Shown here: piece by piece, positions 1 to 6,199 of the stretch
How positions within the stretch are numbered: the first letter of the stretch is position 1
How the letters are laid out: every line of letters begins with the position of its first letter
NCBI GenBank assembly: GCA_030590185.1
Contig: JAUUZB010000147.1
Location: 1-7,649 of the forward strand
Reading direction: 5' to 3'
Source of the DNA: Deltaproteobacteria bacterium
GTDB lineage: Bacteria > Myxococcota > XYA12-FULL-58-9 > JAUUZB01
DNA length: 7,649 nt
The notes under the pieces: model-generated
What the model was told of the DNA's origin: nothing
The model's input: the letters and a program-made list of their open reading frames with translations, nothing else
The model's database searches: none
Program-made: the position numbers and the translations under genes

Positions 1-6
1 GCCCGA

Positions 7-27
7 CCCCAGCGCCGAGCGCCGGGG
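7..27 (-). terminator. Hairpin just downstream of the hemerythrin gene, possible 3'-end structure
   Basis: Read on the minus strand, the 21 bases form a 9-bp stem (CCCCGGCGC paired with GCGCTGGGG) around a 3-base loop. It lies 13 bases after the hemerythrin stop codon. One pair is a G-U wobble in minus-strand RNA but would be an A-C mismatch in plus-strand RNA, so the structure fits a minus-strand transcript best. No U-tract follows (TCGGGC), so this is not a textbook intrinsic terminator. It may stabilise the mRNA end or belong to a U-less terminator. Confidence 0.45.
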
Positions 28-40
28 CACTGCACGCCGA

Positions 41-469
41 TCAAGCGGCGGAGCCGGAGCCTTGGCGCTGTTGCTCCTTGATGAATTCGACCAACGGCAT
101 GTCGGATCCCTTGATGTGATCGAGCAGCCAAGTGAGGGCCAGGTCGCGGACCTCATCCGCGAGCACGGGGGTCGGCCCCTTGCGCTCGAGCTTGGTCTTG
201 ATCGCCCCGAGGCGCTCGAGAAAATCCGCGTGCTGCGCCAGGTGGGTGCGCGCATAGGGGAACTGGCATGCCTCCATGCGTTGTTCTTCGACCCGGAAGT
301 GGTGGAGGGCGTACTCGGCAAGAAAATCGAGCATCTCGGTCACCGCAAATTTGCCACGACCACCTCGACAGGCGTCCGCCATCTGTTGCGCCTTGATAAA
401 GAAGGCTTGGTGGTGGACGTCGAGCTCGCGGTCACCGGTGTTCAGACTCTCGTCCCAGTCGATCTGCAT
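41..469 (-). CDS. Bacteriohemerythrin, single-domain O2-binding diiron protein
   Basis: This 142-residue protein has the length of a stand-alone bacteriohemerythrin. These are soluble four-helix-bundle proteins that bind O2 reversibly at a non-heme diiron centre, for O2 storage, delivery or sensing. All seven iron ligands of the family can be placed: H20, H57 and E61 (motif HHFRVEE), H76 and H80 (HxxxH), and H118 and D123 (HxxxxD). The N-terminal WDESLNTGDRELDVHHQ stretch is also typical. There is no signal peptide, membrane segment or fused signalling domain, so it is cytosolic and probably a carrier rather than a receptor. The start is supported by GGAGA about 5 bases upstream (minus strand, near 474-478). 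It lies 87 bases downstream of the OmpA-type gene on the same strand, and a possible promoter in that gap suggests it can be transcribed alone. Its physiological role here cannot be read from the context. Confidence 0.93.
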   Translation of the reverse strand: MQIDWDESLNTGDRELDVHHQAFFIKAQQMADACRGGRGKFAVTEMLDFLAEYALHHFRVEEQRMEACQFPYARTHLAQHADFLERLGAIKTKLERKGPTPVLADEVRDLALTWLLDHIKGSDMPLVEFIKEQQRQGSGSAA

Positions 470-497
470 GGTTTCTCCAACGCGGATGGATCACCCC

Positions 498-525
498 AAT
501 AAAAGTCCGTTTGCACGAATGGCAA
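498..525 (-). promoter_or_regulatory. Possible promoter of the hemerythrin gene
   Basis: On the minus strand TTGCCA (520-525, five of six matches to the sigma-70 -35 box) is followed after 16 bases by TTTATT (498-503, four of six to the -10 box). This would start transcription near 490, about 20 bases before the hemerythrin start codon. Short inverted arms TTGC/GCAA overlap the -35 box and could be an operator, but arms this short may be chance. The rest of the 87-base gap holds only a weak GC hairpin after the OmpA-gene stop. Confidence 0.3.
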
Positions 526-556
526 CCCCCGCCGCAGCGGCAAGGGATGAGGGTGA

Positions 557-3166
557 CTACGGCGCTGGCGTCAACAGCTTCTCAACCCGCCGGTGGACCA
601 ACGGAATGGTCAACTCCATGCCCACGTCCATCTTCGAGGGGTCGGGTAGAACGTCGGTGCTCGCCGCGGCGATTTCCTTGTAGCGACGCACGTTGCCGAG
701 GAAACGCTCGGCGATGGCGCCGAGGGTATCGCCCCGGGCGACCGTGTATTTGATCTGCCGTGGGATCTTGACCACGGCGCCAGTCTTCATCTTCTCGGCG
801 ATGCTCTTGGGCCCGGGGTTGTGGGTGAGGAGCAGATCGGCGTGGAGCGGGCTCTTCCACAGGCTGGTGGCGAGATCCGCCAGGGACTCGGAGGTTTGTA
901 GCTGGTGATAGAAGAAGGCTGGATCCCGGGCGCCGGTCTCGGTGGTCGGTGTCGGCGTCGGCGCGGCGCCTGACTCGGGCGCATCGGGCGCAGCCGGTGC
1001 CGGGGGCGTCTCGGGGGCGGGCTCCTCGGGGGCGACGTTGCTCTGCTCGGCCACCAGGAACTCGACCCGGCGGTTGACCTCGCGACCCTTGGCGGTCCGG
1101 TTGGTCGCGATGGCGCGGCTCTCGCCGAAGCCGGTCGCCTCGAGGCGCTCGGCCTCGATCCCCTTGTCCTCGAGATAATCGCGCACCGACTCGGCGCGGC
1201 GCTGGGACAGACTCAGGTTGAACTGCTCGGCACCGCGGTCGTCGGTGTGGCCCTCGATGCGCAGCTTGCGCACCGTGATGTGGTTCTTGAGCACCGCCGC
1301 GACCTGATCGAGCAGGTTGAAGGAGCGCTCCTGAATCTTGGCCGAGCCGCTGTCGAAGTAGACCTTCTCGCCGATTTCGATCTTCTCGGCGGTCAGCCGG
1401 ACCAGCTGGGCGCCTTCATCCGGACAGCCATCGTCATCCTCGAAACCGTTGATGGTCTCGGCCTCGTTCGGGCAGGGATCCGCCGCGTCCAAGATGCCGT
1501 CGCCGTCGTTGTCCTCCTCCGGACAACCGTCCTCATCCATGAAGCCATCCATGTCCTCCGGGTGGAGCGGGCAGTAGTCCTTGGCGTCCGGGACACCGTC
1601 CTGGTCGTTGTCTAGATCCGGACAGCCGTCCTCGTCCTCAAACCCGTCCTTATCCTCGGGCTCCGTGGGGCAGCCGTCGTCCTTGTCCTTGATGCCATCC
1701 CCGTCGCGGTCATCCTTGGCGTCGGGACAGCCGTCGTCATCCTTGTGGCCGTTGAGATCCTCCGGCTGCATCGGGCAGGCGTCCTCGGTGTCCGGGAAGC
1801 CGTCGCCATCGTTGTCCTCATCCGGACAACCGTCCGTGTCCTGGAAGTCGTCCACGTCCTCCGGATCGTTCGGGCACTTGTCGCGGGTGTCGAGGATCTG
1901 GTCACCATCATTGTCCGTGTCCGGACAGCCGTTCTCATCCTCAAACCCGTCGACGTCCTCCGGCTCGAGTGGGCAGCGATCGTCCACGTCGCGCACGCCG
2001 TCCTTGTCGTTGTCGTCGTCCGGGCAGCCGTCGTCATCCTCGAACTCGTCCTTATCCTCCGGCCGGTTCGGGCAGGCGTCGTCGTCGTCCTTCAAGCCGT
2101 CCTGATCGTTATCCTCCTCGGGGCAGCCATCGCCATCCTCGAAGCTGTCGATGTCTTCGGGGATTTCGGGACAGGCATCTACATCGTCGTTGATGCCGTC
2201 GCCGTCGAGGTCGAAGGTGCGCGGCGCCCAGGCAAAGGCGAGAAAGGCACGGGCGCTCGGTGCGCCGTAACCGCTGGTCAAGCCGCCGCCGCCGCCGCCG
2301 GTGATCACGAAATCCTCGAGTCCGAGGTGAAACATGCGATAGCGCACCGCGCCCACCAACTCGAGCGGCGTCTCCGACAGGTTCTGGAAGGGCTCCGTGC
2401 TACGGGTCAGGCCGTAGGCCTCCACCGTGGCCAACAGGCCCTTGGGGCCACCGAGCCAGTCGATGTCGAGGCCAGCACCAGCGCGCCAGGTCAGCTCGTT
2501 TTCGATCGGTAGCCCCTTGACGTCGTTTTCCCCGCGCACCCGGAAACCGAGGTTGATGGCCGCGATGACCGGGCCCCATTGGGCGGAGGCGGCGAGCTCC
2601 GGCGTAAAGACGACCGTTTCGCTCCCCATGTATCGGCCGCCGATGGCGAGGGGGAAGCTGATCACCGGGATGATGGCGATGTGGATGCCGGCCAAGTACT
2701 CGGCGGTCGGCAGGGAGATGCGCAACTCGAGACGCGGATCGGCGAGGCCACCCATCTCCCGTGGGTTCTCCGTATAGATGCCATCCTTGAGTGAGGCGGC
2801 CTGATGCATGACCGGCACGAAGGGCACCACCACCGCGGCGTCGAAGCCGAACTCAGCGCCGATCGCCTCGTTCAAAGGTGTCAGGTCGAAGCCCAGCGCA
2901 TAGGAGATCACCGCGTCGAAGCGATCACCCACCAATGGCCCGATCCGGTTACCGTCCAGATCTACGACGGTCAGCGGCTCGTGCATCCAGATGGTGGTGA
3001 GACTCAGGGTGGAGTCCCAGCCGGTCTCAGCCGCACCTCCCTTGACCGTCACCAAGCCGGTCATGGTGGCGGAGGGGTGGAAATGTTGGGGGTCGAGATT
3101 CTGTGCGGCCGCGTTACTGCTCACGAACGTCGCCGCCAGGACGAGGAGAAACGATCGGCAAGGCAT
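557..3166 (-). CDS. OmpA-family outer-membrane protein with thrombospondin type 3 repeats and LysM-like modules
   Basis: This 869-residue envelope protein probably links the outer membrane to peptidoglycan. Residues 1-21 form a signal peptide ending in AAA before QNL. Residues 22 to about 314 look like a beta-barrel, ending in the GLTxGYGxP...R segment common in OmpA/TSP3 proteins. Residues 319-584 are eight thrombospondin type 3 repeats rich in DxDxDG calcium sites. Residues 598-706 are an OmpA C-terminal domain with GHTDDRG and NLSLSQRRAESV. D642 and R657 lie 15 residues apart, like the diaminopimelate-binding pair of OmpA. A Pro/Ala/Thr linker (707-747) leads to a degenerate LysM-like module (about 753-803) and a clear LysM (about 805-856, YTVARGDTLGAIAERF). 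The reading frame stays open upstream to 3412, but ATG 3166 is chosen because it gives a clean signal peptide and avoids overlap with the divergent gene. No clear Shine-Dalgarno site precedes it. Specific binding partners are unknown. Confidence 0.9.
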   Translation of the reverse strand: MPCRSFLLVLAATFVSSNAAAQNLDPQHFHPSATMTGLVTVKGGAAETGWDSTLSLTTIWMHEPLTVVDLDGNRIGPLVGDRFDAVISYALGFDLTPLNEAIGAEFGFDAAVVVPFVPVMHQAASLKDGIYTENPREMGGLADPRLELRISLPTAEYLAGIHIAIIPVISFPLAIGGRYMGSETVVFTPELAASAQWGPVIAAINLGFRVRGENDVKGLPIENELTWRAGAGLDIDWLGGPKGLLATVEAYGLTRSTEPFQNLSETPLELVGAVRYRMFHLGLEDFVITGGGGGGLTSGYGAPSARAFLAFAWAPRTFDLDGDGINDDVDACPEIPEDIDSFEDGDGCPEEDNDQDGLKDDDDACPNRPEDKDEFEDDDGCPDDDNDKDGVRDVDDRCPLEPEDVDGFEDENGCPDTDNDGDQILDTRDKCPNDPEDVDDFQDTDGCPDEDNDGDGFPDTEDACPMQPEDLNGHKDDDGCPDAKDDRDGDGIKDKDDGCPTEPEDKDGFEDEDGCPDLDNDQDGVPDAKDYCPLHPEDMDGFMDEDGCPEEDNDGDGILDAADPCPNEAETINGFEDDDGCPDEGAQLVRLTAEKIEIGEKVYFDSGSAKIQERSFNLLDQVAAVLKNHITVRKLRIEGHTDDRGAEQFNLSLSQRRAESVRDYLEDKGIEAERLEATGFGESRAIATNRTAKGREVNRRVEFLVAEQSNVAPEEPAPETPPAPAAPDAPESGAAPTPTPTTETGARDPAFFYHQLQTSESLADLATSLWKSPLHADLLLTHNPGPKSIAEKMKTGAVVKIPRQIKYTVARGDTLGAIAERFLGNVRRYKEIAAASTDVLPDPSKMDVGMELTIPLVHRRVEKLLTPAP
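1415..2212 (-). repeat. Eight in-frame thrombospondin type 3 repeats (99-base units)
   Basis: Residues 319-584 of the OmpA-type protein consist of eight tandem units. Seven are 33 residues (99 bases) and the fifth is 35 residues (105 bases, 1712-1816). The consensus is DNDxDGxxDxxDxCPxxPEDxDGFEDxDGCPDx. Each unit carries a DxDxDG-type calcium site and two cysteines, sixteen in all. The fourth unit (1817-1915) has DGDQ in place of DGDG, and the eighth replaces PEDxDGF with AETINGF. The units differ in codon choice, so the array is old or under selection rather than a fresh duplication. In this family such repeats form a stiff, calcium-stabilised spacer; here they would sit in the periplasm between barrel and peptidoglycan-binding domains. 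Confidence 0.92.
2282..2300 (-). repeat. GGC trinucleotide run coding for six glycines
   Basis: Six uninterrupted GGC codons (read as GCC on the plus strand) encode G290-G295 of the OmpA-type protein, just before the last predicted strands of the barrel. A perfect triplet run can gain or lose units by slippage without breaking the frame, so the glycine stretch may vary in length between strains. Confidence 0.7.
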
Positions 3167-3172
3167 GGGGCG

Positions 3173-3201
3173 ATTGTGACTGGAAACGCCAAGCCGCGCA
3201 A
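3173..3201 (-). promoter_or_regulatory. Weak candidate promoter of the OmpA-type gene
   Basis: On the minus strand TTGCGC (3196-3201) and CACAAT (3173-3178) are separated by 17 bases, with three and four of six matches to sigma-70 boxes. The -10 box ends only six bases before the ATG, so transcription would begin at or almost at the start codon. That agrees with the lack of a visible Shine-Dalgarno site, but the match is weak and could be chance. Confidence 0.22.
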
Positions 3202-3322
3202 ACCGCCCAACGCCACCTCGAGATCGCGGCCACGCTTTTGCCTTCGGCGTGCCCCGTGCTTCTGGCACAATGCCGCCCGCTGACGTAGTGACGCGGGTGA
3301 CAGATTTGATCCTAGCAGACCC

Positions 3323-3326
3323 GGAG
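3323..3326 (+). promoter_or_regulatory. Ribosome binding site of the kinase-transketolase fusion
   Basis: GGAG lies six bases before the ATG at 3333. It fixes the start of the fusion at the ribokinase-like domain, so that domain is translated as part of the protein. Confidence 0.7.
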
Positions 3327-3332
3327 TAGAGC

Positions 3333-5195
3333 ATGGCCGCAACCGACACCGACACCGACGGCACCCAGCCCCCGATCCTGGTCGTCGGCAGCACCAACTT
3401 CGACATCGTCATCGAGAGCGAGACCCTACCCGGGCCATCCGAAACGGTGCTGGGCAGCGCCTATCGCTCGGTGCCGGGCGGCAAGGGCGCCAACCAGGCG
3501 CTCGGCCTCCATCGCCTCGGCAGCCCGGTGCGTTTCCTGTCACGCATCGGCGACGACCATTATGGGAAGCGCTTCCTCGAGCACTTCGCCAACGAAGGCC
3601 TCGACACCACCCACGTCCTGCTCGATCCCGCGCAGCCGACCGGCCTGGCCCTGATCACCATCGACGCGCTCGGCAAACGATCCATCGTCGTCGCCCCCGG
3701 CGCCAACCAACGACTCTCCGACGCAGACATCGAGGCGTTCCTGGAGGCGAGCCCCCCGGGCGGGCTGTTGCTCACCCAGCTCGAGATCCCGGCCCCCACG
3801 GTCGTGCATCTGCTCCGCCTCGCCAAACGTCACGACAAGAAGACCGTGCTCAACGCCTCGCCCGCGGTGTCCACCTTCCCCCAGGAGGCGCTGCGCACCG
3901 TCGATCTGTTGGTGGTCAACCAAAGCGAGCTGCGGGCCCTGAGCGGCTCCTCGGCCCAGCATCTGGAGACCGCCACCACAGCAGCCAAACAGCTCCTCGA
4001 GCGCGGTGCCGGCAGCGTGCTGGTGACCATGGGCCGACGAGGTGCCCTGGTGGTCCGGCGTGGCGGCGCCAAGTTCGTGCCGGCGCTCAAGGTCGAGATC
4101 GTCGACTCCAACGTCGCCTCGAGCGCCTTCATCGCCGGCCTCGCCCACCGTCTGAGAACCATGGACAGCGACGAACTATGGGACAACGGCGACCCGGAGA
4201 GCCTGCGTGAGCCGGTGAGCTACGGCCTCGGTGCCATGGCGTTGACCTTGAGCCGGGCGGGCGGCCAGGCGTCGCTCCCCACCGGCGAGGAGGTGGATGA
4301 TTTCGTCGCCAACGCCGACAGCCCCAGCCTCTACCGCCCGAGCCTCTCCGACGATAAACGACGCGCCCTGTCGCACCACGCCAACAACGTGCGGCAGCGG
4401 ATCATCCGCATGCTCTTCGCCTCGCGCTCCGGGCATCCGGGTGGCTCCCTCTCCATCGTCGAGGTTCTCACCACCCTCTACTTCAACACCATGGTCTACA
4501 ACCCGCGCCAGCCAGATTGGCCGGAGCGGGACCGCCTGGTGCTGAGCAAGGGTCACGCCGCGCCAGCGCTCTACAGCACTCTGATGGAGGCTGGCTTCAT
4601 CGACCCGGCGCTCGAGGATCAACTGCGCAAGCTCGGCTCGCCGCTACAGGGCCACCCGGACGCCAGAAAATGCCCCGGGGTGGAGATGAGCACCGGTTCC
4701 CTCGGACAGGGGCTCAGCGTCGCCAACGGTATGGCCCTCGCCGCCCGACAGCTGCGGCGCAACTACCGCGTCTACTGCATCATCGGTGACGGCGAAATGC
4801 AGGAGGGGCAAATCTGGGAAGCGGCGATGACCGCGGCCCACAACCACCTCGGCAACCTGTGCGCCATCCTCGATTACAACGCCCTGCAAATCGACGGCAG
4901 CATCAGTCAGGTCAAGTCGCCCATCGAGCCCCTCGCGGACAAGTGGCGCGCCTTTGGCTGGCACGTAATCAACGCCGACGGCCACGACCTGGCCGAGCTC
5001 AGCTCCGCCTTTGCCCAGGCCAAGGCCCACGAGGGACAGCCGACCGTGATCGTTGCCCACACCATCAAGGGTCGCGGCGTCTCCTTCATGGAGGGCGTGA
5101 TCGAGTACCACGGCTCCACCCTCAGCGACTCGGAGGTCTCACGGGCCCTCGCCGAGCTCGAGGCGAGCGACCTGGAGATTGGAGCGACATCATGA
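3333..5195 (+). CDS. Ribokinase-like pseudokinase fused to transketolase N-terminal subunit
   Basis: This 620-residue protein joins two enzyme families. Residues 14-325 follow ribokinase (PfkB family) along its full length: D24, GGKGAN (49-54) and E151 match the ribose contacts, NQSE (196-199) matches the NxxE motif, and the C-terminal RAGGQASLP segment is kept. The catalytic DTxGAGD motif is DSNVASS (258-264): the anion-hole glycine is S263 and the catalytic aspartate is S264, so kinase activity is unlikely. Residues about 343-612 match the separate N-terminal subunit of split transketolases, with H368 (SGHPGG), H408 (KGHAA), H441, the thiamine-diphosphate motif GDGEMQEG (485-492) with N516, and H593 (EYHG). 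Transketolase moves two-carbon units between sugar phosphates in the non-oxidative pentose phosphate and Calvin pathways. The next gene supplies the missing half. A sensing or scaffolding role for the dead kinase domain is inference. Confidence 0.93.
   Translation: MAATDTDTDGTQPPILVVGSTNFDIVIESETLPGPSETVLGSAYRSVPGGKGANQALGLHRLGSPVRFLSRIGDDHYGKRFLEHFANEGLDTTHVLLDPAQPTGLALITIDALGKRSIVVAPGANQRLSDADIEAFLEASPPGGLLLTQLEIPAPTVVHLLRLAKRHDKKTVLNASPAVSTFPQEALRTVDLLVVNQSELRALSGSSAQHLETATTAAKQLLERGAGSVLVTMGRRGALVVRRGGAKFVPALKVEIVDSNVASSAFIAGLAHRLRTMDSDELWDNGDPESLREPVSYGLGAMALTLSRAGGQASLPTGEEVDDFVANADSPSLYRPSLSDDKRRALSHHANNVRQRIIRMLFASRSGHPGGSLSIVEVLTTLYFNTMVYNPRQPDWPERDRLVLSKGHAAPALYSTLMEAGFIDPALEDQLRKLGSPLQGHPDARKCPGVEMSTGSLGQGLSVANGMALAARQLRRNYRVYCIIGDGEMQEGQIWEAAMTAAHNHLGNLCAILDYNALQIDGSISQVKSPIEPLADKWRAFGWHVINADGHDLAELSSAFAQAKAHEGQPTVIVAHTIKGRGVSFMEGVIEYHGSTLSDSEVSRALAELEASDLEIGATS
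4104..4124 (+). other. Degenerate PfkB catalytic motif (DSNVASS in place of DTxGAGD)
   Basis: These seven codons occupy the place of PfkB signature 2. Flanking residues align without gaps to E. coli ribokinase (VEIVD before, AFIAGLA after), so this is substitution, not a frameshift or deletion. The first Asp (D258, a cation-site residue in ribokinase) remains, while the glycine and the catalytic base corresponding to D255 of E. coli RbsK are both serine. Confidence 0.85.
5181..5184 (+). promoter_or_regulatory. Ribosome binding site of the transketolase C-terminal subunit, inside the preceding gene
   Basis: GGAG lies seven bases before the ATG at 5192 and within the last codons of the fusion gene. 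It shows that the second transketolase half is started independently, and the ATGA overlap favours translational coupling of the two subunits. Confidence 0.7.
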
Positions 5196-6136
5196 GAGCA
5201 CTTCGTCAGGTATACGGTGAAACCCTCGCCCGCCTCGGCGCCGAGCTCCCGGAGTTGGTGGTCCTCGACGCCGACCTCTCCAAGTCAACCAAGACCTCGC
5301 TGTTCGCCAAGGCCTTCCCCGACCGCTTCCACGATATGGGGATCGCAGAGCAGGACATGGTCTCCACCGCGGCCGGGCTGGCCGTGTCGGGCCTGATACC
5401 GGTGGCCTCGAGCTTCGCCATCTTCGCCACCGGACGCGCCTGGGAGCAGCTGCGCAACTCGGTCTGCTACCCCAACCTAAACGTCAAGCTGGTGGCGACC
5501 CACGGCGGTATCACCGTCGGCGAAGACGGCGGTAGTCACCAATCGGTGGAGGACATCGCCACCACCCGGGTCATCCCGAACCTCCGCGTGATCGTGCCGG
5601 CGGATCCGTTCGAGACAGCGCAGGTGATCGAGCACGTGATACGGGTGGAGCGCGGACCGTGTTACGTGCGCCTGCCGCGGGGCAAGGGCCCGGACGTTCA
5701 CCCCGAGGACTACCGCTTCGAGCCAGGGCGATCGCCAGTCCTACGTCAGGGCGGCGACGTCACGCTGGCCGCCTGTGGCCTGATGGTCGACGTCGCCCTG
5801 CGCGCCGCGGTCGAGTTGGCCAAGGACGGCGTCGAGGCGCGGGTGATCAATGTATCCAGCATCAAGCCGATCGACGCGGAGACCCTGTGCACCGCGGCGC
5901 GAGAAACCGGCGCCATGGTAACCCTGGAGGAGCACAGTATCATGGGCGGCATGGGCTCCGCGGTCTGTGAGGTGGTGAGCGCTGGGCAACCGGTGCCGGT
6001 GCTGCGGATGGGCATCGAGGACCGCTTTGGGCAGAGTGGCAAGGCGGAGGAGTTGCTCGTTCACTACGAGCTCACCCCCGAAAAGGCAATTCGCCTCGCC
6101 CGCGAGGCGATGCGGTTGAAGAACGACACCGACTGA
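5192..6136 (+). CDS. Transketolase C-terminal subunit (split transketolase)
   Basis: This 314-residue protein carries the pyrimidine-binding and C-terminal domains of transketolase and completes the enzyme begun in the preceding gene. The DADLSKSTKT segment (26-35) is typical of split transketolases. E53 in GIAEQDM corresponds to the glutamate that activates thiamine diphosphate. H104, D112 and H116 (THGGITVGEDGGSHQ) and R163 (YVRLPRG) align with substrate-binding residues H461, D469, H473 and R520 of E. coli TktA, and LEEHSIMGGMGS (245-256) marks the C-terminal domain. Its ATG overlaps the preceding stop by four bases (ATGA), and it has its own GGAG. The frame is open upstream to 4859 but that part is antisense to no domain and overlaps the first subunit. 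The two proteins should form a cytosolic heteromer. A related 1-deoxyxylulose-5-phosphate synthase role is less likely because the motifs match transketolase. Confidence 0.93.
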   Translation: MRALRQVYGETLARLGAELPELVVLDADLSKSTKTSLFAKAFPDRFHDMGIAEQDMVSTAAGLAVSGLIPVASSFAIFATGRAWEQLRNSVCYPNLNVKLVATHGGITVGEDGGSHQSVEDIATTRVIPNLRVIVPADPFETAQVIEHVIRVERGPCYVRLPRGKGPDVHPEDYRFEPGRSPVLRQGGDVTLAACGLMVDVALRAAVELAKDGVEARVINVSSIKPIDAETLCTAARETGAMVTLEEHSIMGGMGSAVCEVVSAGQPVPVLRMGIEDRFGQSGKAEELLVHYELTPEKAIRLAREAMRLKNDTD

Positions 6137-6187
6137 GCCGGTCCCCGGGCCTGGCATCAACGGGCCGAATTGGATAAGCGAATACTC

Positions 6188-6193
6188 GAGGGG
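6188..6193 (+). promoter_or_regulatory. Ribosome binding site deciding a GTG start
   Basis: GAGGGG ends six bases before the GTG at 6200, which supports GTG as the start of the permease gene. Confidence 0.65.
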
Positions 6194-6199
6194 TAGCCG

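Larger units (their letters stand above)
3167..3332. promoter_or_regulatory. Divergent intergenic region between the OmpA-type gene and the kinase-transketolase gene
   Basis: These 166 bases separate two divergently transcribed start codons and must hold both promoters unless these lie inside the genes. Toward the rightward gene there are three close direct copies of TGACG/TGACA at 3281-3285, 3289-3293 and 3298-3302, and a short inverted repeat GTGC/GCAC at 3256-3268 next to a CACAAT hexamer. No convincing paired -35/-10 set is visible for the rightward gene. I see no RNA gene, riboswitch or small reading frame here. Confidence 0.4.

Noticed and set aside
62..502. Plus-strand frame opposite the hemerythrin gene
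   Set aside because: The minus-strand frame has all seven iron ligands and a ribosome site; the antisense product is featureless.
1415..2212. CRISPR-like array
   Set aside because: The 99-base periodicity is translated as conserved calcium-binding repeats; there is no short identical repeat with variable spacers.
1581..2512. Long plus-strand reading frames across the thrombospondin repeats (1581-2105, 1745-2512)
   Set aside because: They are antisense shadows of a repetitive acidic coding array; the serine/proline- and valine-rich products show no domain.
3263..3280. Sigma-54 promoter suggested by TGGCAC
   Set aside because: No GC pair falls at the required distance (GG, ten bases, GC); the bases there are CC.
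3167..3412. Extension of the OmpA-type reading frame to an upstream ATG at 3412
   Set aside because: It overlaps the start of the divergent fusion gene, hides the signal peptide 82 residues inside the protein and has no domain-like sequence.
4859..5191. Upstream extension of the transketolase C-terminal subunit
   Set aside because: It would run inside the first subunit in another frame with an arginine-rich junk-like sequence; ATG 5192 has GGAG and matches the split-family start.
5180..5200. Frameshift breaking a full-length transketolase
   Set aside because: Both halves have natural ends of the split family and the second has its own ribosome site, so this is a two-subunit enzyme and not a pseudogene.
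6137..6160. Terminator after the transketolase C-terminal gene
   Set aside because: Only a 4-bp stem can be drawn and no U-tract follows.
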